Shown here one piece after another: positions 43,601 through 55,688 of a stretch of 64,000 bases of DNA. The translations under genes were made by a program, and so were the position numbers. This stretch comes from Triparma columacea (Eukaryota; Sar; Bolidophyceae; Parmales; Triparmaceae). The stretch is from NCBI GenBank assembly GCA_030267965.1, contig BRYA01000233.1, positions 27,599 through 91,598 on the forward strand, given 5' to 3'. The notes beneath the pieces are model-generated. The model searched no databases, was not told the origin of the DNA, and saw only the letters and a program-made list of their open reading frames with translations. The number at the start of each line of letters is the position of its first letter. Positions within the stretch are counted from its first letter, which is position 1.

Positions 43601-46057
43601 CTACACTTCCACCATGCAAATGCCCCCCCCCAACTTCTCGAAGACGCTCTTATACTCCACCCCTCCCTGCTTCTCTCCCTCCCCCCCCCCTCCTCCCCCC
43701 CCACTGACATCCTCCACAACCCATACATACAGCTGGCTCTCCATTGTCTGGGGCATGACAATGTTCTCAAACTCAACTTCTCCCGCCTCTGTCTCTAGAA
43801 CGATTTCCTCCACCATCTTGGCCCTCTCCAGGAGCTCTGGTTCCTGCCCGATCTCTCCCACTACGTCGATCTCCTTCTTGCCGTCCTCCGCCTCGGCCTC
43901 AGCCCTTAATTTCTCGCACGCTTCCTGGTATTCCTTGCTCCTGTTGGCTGAAATCCTCGCGTACTCTCCCTCCATATTTTCCAGTTCAGCGTACACGCCG
44001 GTGTAGGCCTCTACGTCCATGTCTCCCGCCCCCCACACGGCGAGGTTCTTGAAGGTAAGGGGTCCGCTTGGGTCGGGGTTGGAGACCTTAACTCCTTCCT
44101 CGATCGCCCCCGCCCCCTCAGCGGCCTGTCCAGTCCACACAACCTTCCCGTCTAGGGCTAGCTTCACCTCCACCCCCTTCACCGAGCACAACAGGCTGTG
44201 CCACGATCCCCTGCTGATAGGTTCCAGGCCCTCGACCGCCTCCTCCCCCACCTTGACTGATGATCCAACGATGGAGATGGCAACACCGCCGAAGGACAGT
44301 AGCTCCCCTCCCCTCTCCTCATCTTTTTCTCCACCCCCCTCCTCTCCCTCCACCTCGGCTAGGGCGAAGTCTACCGCCACCGTCGTTCTCTCTCCCGCCT
44401 TCAAGACCTCGGCCCCCTCCTCCCCCAGCTTTTCAATTTTACCCGTAATGGCCCCCGCCCCCTGCGCGGCCAACGCGATGCCTCCGTTCTCCCCTACTCC
44501 CCCCTCTTCCAACTCGCCCCCTTCCTCGCCCTCGTACTTGAGTCCCCCTTCCTCTCCACCGACGGAGCTAAAGTCCTTCCAAGCCTTCCACAACTCGGCG
44601 CCCCTGAACCTCTTTTCCCCCTCGCTCACCTCCGTCTTGGAGGGAAGACGGGAGAAGAAAGGGACAACATCGTCGCTGACCCAGGCAGGGATTGCGTTGG
44701 GAGCGAACTCTTTCTTTTCCCCATCTCCCCCCTCCGCCTCCACCTTCGCTGCCTCCTCTGCCTCCTCCGCGCTCTTCTTCTCAAAGTCGATGGTTCTCAG
44801 TGTGAGCTTCACCTTCCTCCCCCCTTCACACGTCGCAGGAGGAGGTGCCAAAGGCAGATTGGAGATCCCAATCTTTGCGCCAAAGGTTTCAGCCGGGGCG
44901 CCTGATTTAGATCCTCTCCTCCCCGCCGAACTGTCCCTCCTCCCGCTCATACTCGCTGCGGCTGCAGCTTTTGTATCTCCCTCCTGCCAAAGCACACATC
45001 GAGCTACAATCTTTGGACAAACTGCACCCGGCGGTGCCTGCATGACTGGGGCATAGTTCTCCACCTCGTCCTTCTTCGCCCCCTTCCCCTTCTTCCCCTT
45101 CTTATCCCCCCCGCCCCCCTCGGGCGCACCCTCTTTGAAGAGCGCGCAGACGCCCGAAGGACTGTCCTTCGGCTTTCCCTCGGTCCACTTTCCACGGTAA
45201 GTGATCCCGGTCTCCTTGCACTCGTAAGTCCCGTCACCCTGCATAGTTCCTTCAGCCCACTCACCCTCATAAGTCCCCATGGTCGCACCATCATCGCCTC
45301 CCCTGAACTGGGCGACCCCGTCGCCAGAGAACATGCCATTCGCGAAGGTTCCCCTGTAAACGATCGACTTGGTCATTGACACGCCGTCGCCCTGGATCTT
45401 GTGGTTTGCGAAGACGCCTTCGACAAAGTCGGACTGGTCCTTACCCCACGTCAACTTTCCCTTCCCCTCCCTCTTGTTCCCCTTCCAGATTCCTTCGTAC
45501 CTCATCTCCTTCTCCTTGAGGAACTCAACGCCGTATCCCTCCCTCTCCCCGTCCTTCCAATTGCCCTCGTACCAACTCCCGTCCTTGTACTCTCTTCTCC
45601 CCGTCCCTGTGATTTCCCCGTCGAGGAAGTCCCCGGTGTAAACAGAGTGGTCGTGGAGCGTGAAGCTGCAGGTGGTGGTTTGAGGAATGAATGAATAGAT
45701 TGATGATGAGCTGGGTGAGAAGAAAGTAGAGCGCGGAGGAATGCAGGAGGAAGGGCAGGAAATAGGAATGTAGCGACTACATGATGTTCTCCACGAAATC
45801 TCTCCCCCCTCCCCCCCCAATACCCCAGTCCCCCCCCCCCCCCGGCTGCTTTGCCTCACTCACCTCCCCTTCCCATCCTTCACCCCGTTCCTCCACTCCC
45901 CGCTGTACGTGTAAAAGCTCGTTGACTTCACCACCTCCTTCCCTTCTTCCCCTGTCCCCTTTTCCTCAGCCGGGGCACTGTACTCATAAGTGCCCTTGCC
46001 ATGGCGGATGGCCGGTCCGTTGGACACCTCAATAAGGTCTCCTGTGTAACGGCCCAT
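43601..46057 (-). CDS. MORN-repeat protein with C-terminal LamG-like region
   Basis: Exons 45864-46057 and 43601-45665, phase 2; 752 aa. It opens with MORN repeats from residue 1 (MGRYTGDLIEV, YSGEWRNGVKDGKGR, YTGDFLDGEITGTG, YEGNWKDGEREGYG, YEGIWKGNKREGKG, YRGTFANGMFSGDG, YEGEWAEGTMQGDG, YRGKWTEG), at least eight copies to about residue 250. A Lys/Ala-rich linker is followed by an acidic region and then a beta-rich segment (SWHSLLCSVKGVEVKLALDG) like a LamG/ConA fold. It ends in a charged helix and a Gly-rich tail. MORN arrays link membranes or axonemal radial spokes; the RSPH1-like start (RHGKGTYEYS) hints at a cytoskeletal role. The intron carries a long C run. Confidence 0.85.
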
Positions 46058-46511
46058 GTTATGCTATCGTGTATTATTTTGTGCGCTCTGAAATCGACCA
46101 ATTTGCTTGCCTTCTAAAATGTCCCCACAACTCCTCCCCCACAACCCTCAACAGTTGCTTCTCACATTATTTGACTCATGTTTTCCCTTGGCACTGTCAC
46201 CATGACGTATTTTTTTTTGCCTCCCGACATCTCACCTAGCCCCCCCTTCCTATCAACCCAAAAGTCAAACGTGCCAATGGCTAACCTGCCCCCCTCTCCC
46301 CCTCCCTCTTCCATTAAAAACCCCCTGTTCCCCGCTCCCCCCCACCGCTCCCTCCTAACCCGAACCCCTTCTCCACTCCTCCTCCCCCGCCCGTCCCCTT
46401 CAACCCCCCTCAATGCTTTTACACCTTAAAAAATACAATCATAATTTTCGCAGCTCTCATGCATCACCAAAACCAAAGTCCACGAAACCAGCAAAACAAA
46501 ATTTCAAGCCC

Positions 46512-48810
46512 ATGTGTCCTCCCGAAAACGGAATCACCGCAGAGGGAAACACATCCACGGCCTCGACCACCGAGACCCCCAGCACCGTTGCAACTGTGCC
46601 TTCCTTCCACAAGAAGATGGGCTTCACTGATACCATCTTTAGCGGCACCTGGTACATAGCCGAAGGATGGGAGTATTACAAGGGGAACAAGATCCAATTA
46701 AAGAACGAGATCCTTAGTGGTCTTACAGTTGCCATCGCTCAGGTCCCAGAGTCTGTCGCTTTCAGGTGAGAATGCCCAAGGAACTCCTAATTCCATCATT
46801 CCCCCCCCCCCCCTTGGCCGACCACCCACTCATCTCTACTGCACCGAGCCTTTGCTCTGAATTTCCTTAAAAACTGACACCCCTTCCCCCGTTAATTCCT
46901 TCAGTTTCGTCGCTGGCGTGAACCCCCTCGTCGGTCTCTACGCCACATTCTTCCTTGGGTTGATCACTGCCCAGGTCGGAGGTCGCCCTGGTATGGTTAG
47001 TGGTGCAGCGGGGGCAATGGCTGTCGTCGCTAGGATAGTAATGCAGGCCGAAGGCGGCCTGTTCGACGAGGCCAAGCTTGTTGAGCGCGGGGAGATTGCC
47101 ACGTGCGTTGGGTGCAAGAGTCTCAGGGAGCAGGCTGATGACAAGCGTGTTGAGTACCTTTTCTTCGTCATGTGGGTTGTCGGAATCATGCAGATCCTTC
47201 TCGGGTTGTTCCAGTTTGGACGCCTCGTGAAGCTCATCCCCCAGACCGTCATGACTGGATTCGTTAACGGCCTGGCTACCATTATCTTCATGGCTCAGCT
47301 CGAGTCCTTCCAGGAGCTCGACTGGAGGAAGTCCTTCGACTACTTTGACACCAACGAGGATGGGAAAATCACTTTCTCCGAGACCACAGATGTCTTCGCC
47401 AAGGACCTCCCCACCCTCACCAGCCTTGAGCTCAAGACTGAGATGAACGAAATTTTCAACCAGACCGACATTAACGAAGATGGCTTCATTAGCTTTTCAG
47501 AGTTTAAGCACGACGAGGAGTTCGCCATCCACGACGGGCACGATGAGCACAAGATGTGGCGCACTCTCGGACAGGGCACCCTCTGGGTCATGCTTTTCTA
47601 CGTCTTTGGCTCCATGTTTGTGGTCCACTTCTTCCCCCGCCTGACCAAGGTTGTACCCTCCTCTTTGGTCAGTATCATCTCCTGCCTTTTCCTCGAGCAC
47701 GTAGTCTTCAGAAACATGGGGATCGAGACCCCCACCGTCAAGGACATGGCCTCCGTCAAGGGCGGCCTCCCCGTGTTCAAGATCCCAGACATCGACCTCG
47801 ACTCTGAGTCCTTCATGATCTGCCTCCCCACTGCCATTTCCCTCGCTCTCGTGGGAATCATCGAGTCCGTCCTCACCCTCCAGCTCGTCGACGAGATCCT
47901 TGAGGACATTTCCGACAGTAGTGGAAGGTGCACCCAGGAGTGCCTTGCCCAGGGCGTCGCCAACCTCATGTCCGCCATGTTCCAGAGTATGGGTGGAGAC
48001 GCCATGATTGGCCAGAGTACCATCAACGTCAAGAGCGGAGGCGTCGGCAGGCTCAGTACCACCTTCGCTGCCATCATGTTCCTCTTCTTCATCCTCGCTC
48101 TCAGTACCGTCATTGAGCTCCTTCCCGTTGCCGCCCTCACCGGCGTCCTCTTCATGGTTGTCATCTACACCTTCGACTGGAGCTGCATTGGACTTATTTC
48201 GGGCCTCGAGCTGAAGGTCGGCCGTGCCAACGACGAGGAGGCCATCAAGGAGGCCGCCAAGGTCAGGATGATGAAGGCCGGAAGGTGCCGGTGGCAGGAC
48301 AGTGTCCTCATTGTTATGGTCACCGTAGTCACCGTTTGGACCAACCTGGCCATCGCTGTCATCATCGGCGTCATCTTGGCCGCTCTCCTCTACGCTTGGG
48401 ATACCTCCGACCACCTCAAGGTTACCACCTCCGTCAACGTTAGCAGCTGCACCAAGACCTACACCGTCTCGGGGCCCTTCTTCTTTGCCTCCGACAGGGC
48501 CTTCAAGAACTACTTCACCACCTCCGCCGACCCGCAGAACGTAGTCATAGACTGCACTGCAGCCATCCTCCACGACTACTCCGCCATTGCCGCCCTCAAT
48601 AGCCTCGGGGAGCGCTACGCCAGCCAGGCGCCCCCCAAGTCCTGCGTCGTGAAGATCAGCGACGAGACGAGCAGGGCGCTGGTGAGGCTGCACGGGAGCA
48701 GGCTGAGGAACGTCAAGGTCGAGATTGAGGGGGGGGGGGATGGAGAGGAGCAGCAGGAAAATAACGAGCAGATGATGCTTCTGGCAGCAGGGGGAGAGGA
48801 GAGGCTTTAA
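46512..48810 (+). CDS. SulP/SLC26 anion transporter with inserted EF-hand pair and STAS domain
   Basis: Exons 46512-46765 and 46905-48810, phase 2; 719 aa. The SulP signature is clear: LSGLTVAIAQVPESVAF, NPLVGLYATFF, GRPGMVSGAAGA, LIPQTVMTGFVNGLA, then SISLALVGIIESVLT-type and GGDAMIGQSTINVKSGGVGRLST. The C-terminal STAS domain lies at about residues 560-690 (VVIDCTAAILHDYSAIAALN). Family members exchange sulfate, bicarbonate or chloride; substrate cannot be read. Unusually, between the GFVNGLA span and the next membrane helix there are two EF-hands, DTNEDGKITFSE (about residue 231) and DINEDGFISFSEF (about residue 272), both with complete calcium ligands. An upstream in-frame ATG at 46413 would add 33 residues but covers UTR-like sequence. 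Confidence 0.92.
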
Positions 48811-48919
48811 ATGTTAGCACTACACGGACGAAAATTTAATGCATACACGGATAGACGAATAATCATGTACGATATAAAAAATACTATCCTATTAGTTCCG
48901 CAGTCCGCATCTACGGATG

Positions 48920-51900
48920 TTACACAAATTCATCTCCCTCCCCCTCCTCTTCCCCCATGCTATCTCTCAGATTCGTAGTCTTGAATACCTTGACAACTTC
49001 CACGCAGTCTTCGTTCTTCTCCCCCCCCTCCTCCTTTTCCCCTTCCCCCGCTGTCTCTTCAGCGGCTGCGTTTCCCGTGAGGCCCTGAACGTCAAAGAGC
49101 GTGATGAGGTCGTGCTCCCACCTCATTAGGTTAGCAGCTGAGTTACAAGTCATTACCTCCCACGCGTAAGGCGTGAAGAAGACCTCCGGGTCCTCCTGCG
49201 TGGGGGGGAGGTGGGGAGTTTGAGAATTTTGAAGGTACCCCATTGAGGGGGTTGCCCCCCCCCTCACCCGCCCAAACGCTCATCGTCTCACCTCCTCCTC
49301 GTAATTATAAACAACCTCTTCCTCCTCTCCCTTAACCACATCCGCCCCCGTAACAGTCTCTGCAATTTCCCTCCTAATCGCGTTCTTAATGTTCCCCATG
49401 TTCCTCTTAAGTATATCTAAAACATCATCAGCAGTCCAGTTATTACCCTCCCCCCCCCTTCCCCCCCCTAAAGCTTCCTCAGCAGCTGTTACTACGGCTC
49501 TTATCCTACCACCGCCAGCGTATCCACCCTCGGAATCTGTACCCTTAACGTTACCAAGGACGTCGTGGGCGCGGTGGACGAGACTGTAAACTACGTGGAT
49601 GTTACCCTCGACTCTGTCCTCGGATAAGGTGGAAGAGACGAAGGATACGAGGGAGGAGGCTGTTGAGGACATCATACCGGAGGGATCGCTGGGGGGGCGG
49701 ACGGAGTTGGAATTTTTGAGGGAGGACTTTAAGTTTTAAGTTTTACCTGGTCACATTTTGATTAAGAGATAAACAAACTAACTAACTCACCTTCGACTGC
49801 TCCTCTTGACGACGTCAACCATGACCTGCGTGACCCTCAAACTAGCGTACTGCAATCGTGTTCGTATATTCCAGTGGTGTTATGTTAGATTCGTCTCCCT
49901 TTCATTATGCTTTCTTCTTTGTGCAGGTTTTGTAAAAACCTCCTTTCACTCCCCCCCTTCCCTTACCTCGTCCAAATTCCTAACATGTACTTTAACATTG
50001 CTAATAACCGCAAGAGTATTCCCCAGTAAATACCCGTCCTCCATCCTATTAAGATTCCCCGTAACAAGTCTCGTCATAATCAAAACCAGCAGACTCCCCA
50101 TGCTCACGTTCCTTAACCTCCGTTCCCCGTACCACGGTACTTCCCGTATGAATACCCGGGTGAAGGAGTCCGTGCAGAAACCGTATGTTGACGACCATAT
50201 TAGTAGCATGATAGCGCATGTGTATAGTTGGTGTATGCCTCTAATTCTTCTTAGCTTTGGTCGTGACCGGGATGTCATGTCGTATATTGAACGGATTATT
50301 GGACGGGCTATCTTGTCGAGGTCTGTCCTGCTTTTAACGTGCTCGTCGAAGGCGACGTTGGTTGTGGTTAGAAGGTAGAGGAAGAGAAGGTTGGACTCGG
50401 ATATGTTGGGAGTGCTGAAGGATAGGAAGAGACGAGAGTAGGAGGTGGTTATGGTATCTGATGAGGACGAGGTGGGATCAACGGCGCGGCTTGAGTCCTT
50501 CATGTTTTTGATAGCTGCAGGGGGGTGGGGGGGGGCAAGTATTAGTTTTCTCAGTAGGTCGGGAACTCGGGGGGGCTTGGCGTGTTAACTTTTTATTGGT
50601 TTTGTTCTCACCTTCGTAGAATCCGTTCCCCCACCCCCTTCTTTCCACCATGAGTATATTGACGAGTGCAACCTTAAGTTCCATATAAGGTTCCTTATTC
50701 ACGTTAACCGTCCCGTCCGGTGGTACGTTAAAAGCGTCTCTTATAGCATCCTCCCTCCCTCTCCTCCCCCCATTACCACCGTTTATTAACGTCCCAATAA
50801 TCCTGAAAGGCAGTGCGAGTAAACTGGTAGTCGCACCTAGCACTCCTAACGATATGCTCACAATGCTATCCTTAACACCTCCAAGTCCTACTTCCCCAAC
50901 CAAATCGGAGGGGGTAACCTCTGATACCCTACCACCATCGTCCGCGTTTAAACACAACGATGTGTCCATACCCATAACTGCGTATATACCAGAGGAGGAG
51001 TTGTCACTTGAAACACCTGAGGAGGTATTTTCCTCCTTCAATGTAGTTTCAGCGATAGCGTTAACCCACGTCTGAAACACCTCAACCTCAGCTAAATTCG
51101 TCGTCCCGACCTTCTCCTTCGTCCCTGTCTCCTTCATGTAATCCATCCCTCCTGTGTGTTTAGTGATTTCCCTAACAGTACATTCAACGAAACTCTTAGC
51201 CTTAACCTTATCACCGTAAACTAAATCCTTCACACCCCCCTCTTTCCTTCCCTCCATATCTTTAGTGCTTCTCCAACCCTGTCCGTAAAGTACAGCAGGT
51301 CCTTTAGAATTACCAGCTAAACTAATTACCCTAATAAACCCCGCGACAACCGCGAACCTACAGTCTACCTCTGTTGGATTTTTCGGTTCAATAGACATGT
51401 GTATAAGCGACATATCAACATAGTGTTTAACGTATTGTATATCAAGGTAGTCATCAATAGTGTATTCTAAGTTCTCACATGGGGGTGTTAATGATACGCG
51501 TGTTAATGAGGTTACGATGGAGTCTAGGAGAGAGGTTAGGGATAGGAGGAGGGAGGAAGGGGCTTTTAGGGAGAGGATACGCTTGTAGGATTCAGAGACT
51601 GGGATAGGAACTTCTAAAAAGAAGGGGGGAGGGGAAAGATGTAAGACACTTTGTGGGGTTTGGGGTTTTGGTTGGGTTTGAGGTGTTGGGGTGGTCGTAC
51701 ATCCCTCCCCCCTCCTAATGTAGTAGTCTTCTCACCTACTTGAACTCCCTCTCCTTTTAGAATGACCTCAAGAAGCACCCCAAGCAAACCATAGAGGAAA
51801 GTGAGGTTCTTGGTTGACCTCATTATGCCGATTGTTTCTGCTGTTAGGTCTACCATTTGTGATGATGATTGTGTTGTTGATTGTGATGGTGTGGTTGTGG

Positions 51901-52240
51901 ACGTATTTGACGTTGAGGGAGAGTTAGTGTTGTTTGTAGAAGTGTTTCTCTGTGGGTTTCTCCAAATGTTATTCCATATTCTATTTGTTTGTGTTATATG
52001 ATGTGTTGTGTTTGTTATATTTGTTAGTGTTGTAGATATGTATGATGTGTGTGATTGATTATTCTCAAATGACGTTAATTGACGAATAATTGAAGACAGT
52101 ATTGTTGAGGCTGTGGTATTGGCTGTTCTAAATTCTTCTGTATTTGATAATGAGCTTTCAGATGATGATAGTATGTAACTATATAGTGGAATAGGACATG
52201 TTAGTAGTGTAAGAATATATGATGGTACTTGTATGCTCAT
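48920..52240 (-). CDS. DYM: Dymeclin family protein
   Basis: Six exons: 51736-52240, 50612-51613, 49967-50514, 49791-49849 (59 nt), 49292-49688 and 48920-49195; phases 1, 1, 0, 2, 0; 928 aa. Dymeclin is a peripheral Golgi protein needed for secretory traffic. The match is clearest at the end: DPEVFFTPYAWEVMTCNSAA and RWEHDLITLFDVQ parallel the dymeclin C-terminus. The region VPWYGERRLRNVSMGSLLVL also matches the W-Y-x-E-R-x-L-x-x-I-S-L-G-S-L family block. The tiny fourth exon (YASLRVTQVMVDVVKRSS) fits the expected Y-A-x-R helix. The first exon is AT-rich, coding a Ser/Thr/Asn-rich stretch. The protein is longer than animal dymeclin (669 aa) because of linkers in exons 1 and 2. Confidence 0.82.
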
Positions 52241-52744
52241 TTTGTGTCTTTTTCATTTGAGCTTTAGATTTCGAAGTTTTTCTCCTTTCTTTTCTCCTTT
52301 CTTTTTCTCTTGGGAAAAGGAGGATGTTTTGAGGGAAGAACGAAATGTTAATTTGCAAAATGCCTTCGTCCAATTTAAATATCCCGCAACACCTCTTTTT
52401 CCCGTGGAAATGGCAACACATTTCATCTTTTCTCTCCCTTCTTTTGTTCCCCCACAATCACACTCCTCTACTCCTTCTCTAGTTTTCATAGTTTTTTCTT
52501 AAAAGCGCTTTCAAACCCTCTTATCGTCATCAAAAAAGGGTATCGTTTGGATATCTCTATTGTTATCTATCGAAAGATAAGATTGGATATACGATAAGTC
52601 GCTAAATTGGGCTATTTATTCAAATCCCAATCCATCGACCCATCTCAATTTATCCATTCATTCACCCATTTATACAAATACCTACAATATAACACATTAT
52701 ACGTACAACACACCTAATATATAGCTACTACACCAACTATAGAT
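52241..52744. other. 504-bp divergent intergenic region
   Basis: Upstream region shared by dymeclin and poly(A) polymerase. It is AT-rich, with a C/T tract (52258-52320) and a symmetric element ATCTATCGAAAGATAAGAT near 52565. Close to the polymerase start are TACAATATAACACA-type A/T words. No coding frame or RNA gene is supported. Confidence 0.45.
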
Positions 52745-55415
52745 ATGGATAAATACCCAAATGAGCATAAAATACCTCTCACCAAAACAAGGTGGGGAGC
52801 ACCGACAAGCAGTCTGACAAGCAATCCAAATAAGACTAATCAAACAAACAACGAAACAGCAGCAACTAATCAAACAAACAACAACGAAGAAAAAGGAGAA
52901 AAAACAGACAGGAAAAGGCTTGAATCTATCGAGTTCAAATCAAGGATAGTCATCGACCCATCTCCACCCACAAGAAAGGGCAACCATGAAACAAAAGAGC
53001 TAATAAAATGGATGAACTCACAAAGTAACCCCAAACCCGGAACCCCTACACCAGAGGGTGGATTCATGTGCACACCAGAGGAGGACAAGCTCAGGGAGGA
53101 GATCCTCCAATACCTCTCAGGTGTGGTTACTGAAATATTCCATCCCCCCGACAAACCAGGCAGACCACCCTCAGATACGACGGAGGAAACCTCCTCAACC
53201 TCCGTAAAACCTGCAGCCTTCACCTGGGCGAGCGCAGTAAAGATGGGGGTTGTTCAATCCGCAGGTGTAGTAACTACCTCATCCGGAGAGTCAGAAGAGT
53301 CCTCATCATCTACCCTCACAACCAACAGCACCACCTCTTCATCCGTACCCCCCCCCCCAACCCCGCCTGTCTTAATACCGTTTGGTTCGTACGCGTTAGG
53401 AGTCCATGGGAAGGGGAGTGATTTAGACGTATTATGTCTAGCACCATCACCTACTACTACAGGTCAGGTAGGAGAAGGGGAGAATGCCTTTAGCGGGAAA
53501 CAACAGGGAGGTGTACCTAAGATTGAAAGGGAGGATTTCTTCAAAATGCTGGAGGGGAGATTCAAAGACAACACAACTAAAGACGATGAATGGACAGTTA
53601 AGGACGTCTGTAATTTAGGCTCAGCCTTCACACCCGTAATAAAGTTCAACGTAAACGGTGTCGACGTTGATATGGTATACGCCCAACTTGACGGCACAGG
53701 GGAAAGTGGGAAGGAGGTGGAGGGTATATATGAAAGTGATGGTTTCGGGAAGGGGATGGACGATAAGGGGGTTAGGAGTGTTAATGGGGTTAGGGTTACT
53801 AAGGCTATATTAAGAACCGCTGGAGGGGGGAGGGGGGGAGGGGAGGAGGAGGAGGGGGAGGATAGGAAAGAGGTTTTTAGAGTGGTGTTAAGAGCGGTTA
53901 AGGAATGGGGGAGGAGGAGAGGGGTTTACGGGAACATTCTAGGGTTCCTAGGGGGGATCAACTGGGCTATACTAACGGCGTTCGCGGTACAGAGGTACCC
54001 GAAGAAAGGACCGAGCGAAGTGCTTGAGGGGTTCTTTAATATATGGAGCGAATGGAAATGGCCGAACCCTGTACTGTTGGGACCAGTTAGACAAGATAAA
54101 CCAGAGGGGTGGAACAATGTTGGAGGGGTTTGGAACCCTGTTAATAATAGGAGAGACGGAATGCAGGTGAGGGGGAAAGAAATTGGGGACCTTTGAAAAC
54201 TACGAGAGAGGATTACTTTCTCTAACCAACCCTAACCCCCCCCCCCCACCATATTTTTCAGGTCTGCCCGATCGTAACGCCGGTGTACCCTGCGATGAAC
54301 AGCAGCTACAACGTAGGCAGGAGCCAGCTCCGTCGTATGAAGTTTGAGTTCGAGAGGGGTAAAGAGGTCGTCGGGGATATCATGAAGGGGAAGGAGGGAT
54401 GGGGGAAACTCTTTGAAGATGACGGAGGGTTTTGGAGGAGGTGAGAGATAGAGGGGGGGGAGAAAGGCAAAAGGTTGGGAACGTGCATTATCGACGAGGC
54501 TATGAGTGAGAACATTCAAACCTAACAAATATATATACTAAACGTAACAGGTTCCCAGCATACGTGAGAGTCGTTATTACAGCAGTAGACGGTGGATCTG
54601 AGGGTTGGTTCAGGTGAGGGGACCGGGGGCATATAGGTCGTTTGGTTGGGTTTTCTTCGTGTTTTTTTTGCCGGGTGGGGGGGGGGGGGTAAGACGATAA
54701 ATTTCCAAGTTTACGACCCCCCTCTCCCAACCATAAAGCTAAAACCCCTCCCTCGGTCGCCCTCCCCCCCCTTAGGTTCGTCGAGAGTAGGCTTCGTGTC
54801 CTCGTCGCAGGTATCGAGGGTAACTCAGGTTGCGTCGAGGCCCACCCCTGGGGCAACGTCTTCAAGACCTCTCCCCTTCGTCGTGAGTTCTGGATAGGCC
54901 TAAGGGGCGGCAACGGTGTGTTGGACCTAAAGGGTTGCAGCTCAGAATTCGTGTACGGGGTTAACGGGTGGGAGGGGAGGAGGAAGGGGATGGAGGTCGC
55001 GGTTGATAGCGTGGCGGGAGGAGCGTGGGGGGGGGGGATGGGGACGGCGATACAGGGGAAGGGGACGGGGAGGGGGGGAACGACGAAGCAAGGACAGATA
55101 CAACAGGGACAACAAGGATTACAACAACAGCAGGGACAGCAGATGGGTATGCAACAACAGCACAAGCAGGGACAGCAGGGGGGGGGGAAGGGGAAGGGAG
55201 AGAAGGGGGGTAGGGGGGAGAAACAGGGGGGAGGAGGAGGGAAAAGGAAGGGTAGGGTAAGGAAGAAGGGGAGGGGGGGAGGACAACAGGGAGGGGAGAA
55301 ACAGACGACGGGGGAGAAACAGACGGGAGGGGGGAACAAGAAGGGGAGGGAGAAACCGGATATAACAACGGCGGAAAATATGATGAGCCCAACGAAAAAA
55401 AGGAGGGAGGGGTAA
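52745..55415 (+). CDS. Canonical nuclear poly(A) polymerase
   Basis: Exons 52745-54166, 54262-54440, 54551-54613 and 54776-55415 (phases 0, 2, 2); 767 aa. It adds poly(A) tails to mRNA 3' ends. The nucleotidyltransferase motif is FGSYALGVHGKGSDLDVLCL, with the two catalytic Asp in SDLDV and the third in NGVDVDMVYAQL. Downstream come SVNGVRVTKAIL, AVKEWGRRRGVYGN, LGFLGGINWAILTAF, EWKWPNPVLL and IVTPVYPAMNSSYNV, all in canonical PAP order. The N-terminal 200 residues are extended by Thr/Asn/Ser-rich linkers. The C-terminus is an unusual Gln/Gly/Lys low-complexity tail (QGQQGLQQQQGQQMGMQQQ) ending in a basic PTKKRREG. Exon 3 is 63 nt. Confidence 0.92.
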
Positions 55416-55688
55416 AGAAAGGGAAGTGCATTTTTTGGAACACGATTTTCTTTCACTAAGGGAGGAAGGGGAATATTTATCATCAAAAATCGTGTGAACG
55501 ACCATGTTGCTTGAGCACAGGGTTTGTTGGAGTCTGTCCCAAAAAATGAAGGAATTCCGGAGGAATCTGTTTCTTCAGAAAACCTCCTCCCACACACACT
55601 CCCCAGAAGACCAAAAAAGCCTCATATCATCAAAAAACAGTCTTTCCATACTCTTCCCCCCCCCCCCCTCCATCTCTCCCTTTCAATC

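Noticed and set aside
47497..48693. 398-codon open frame antisense to the SulP transporter
   Set aside because: Composition is a His/Asp/Gly mixture typical of reading a GC-rich gene backwards; the plus strand carries clear SulP motifs.
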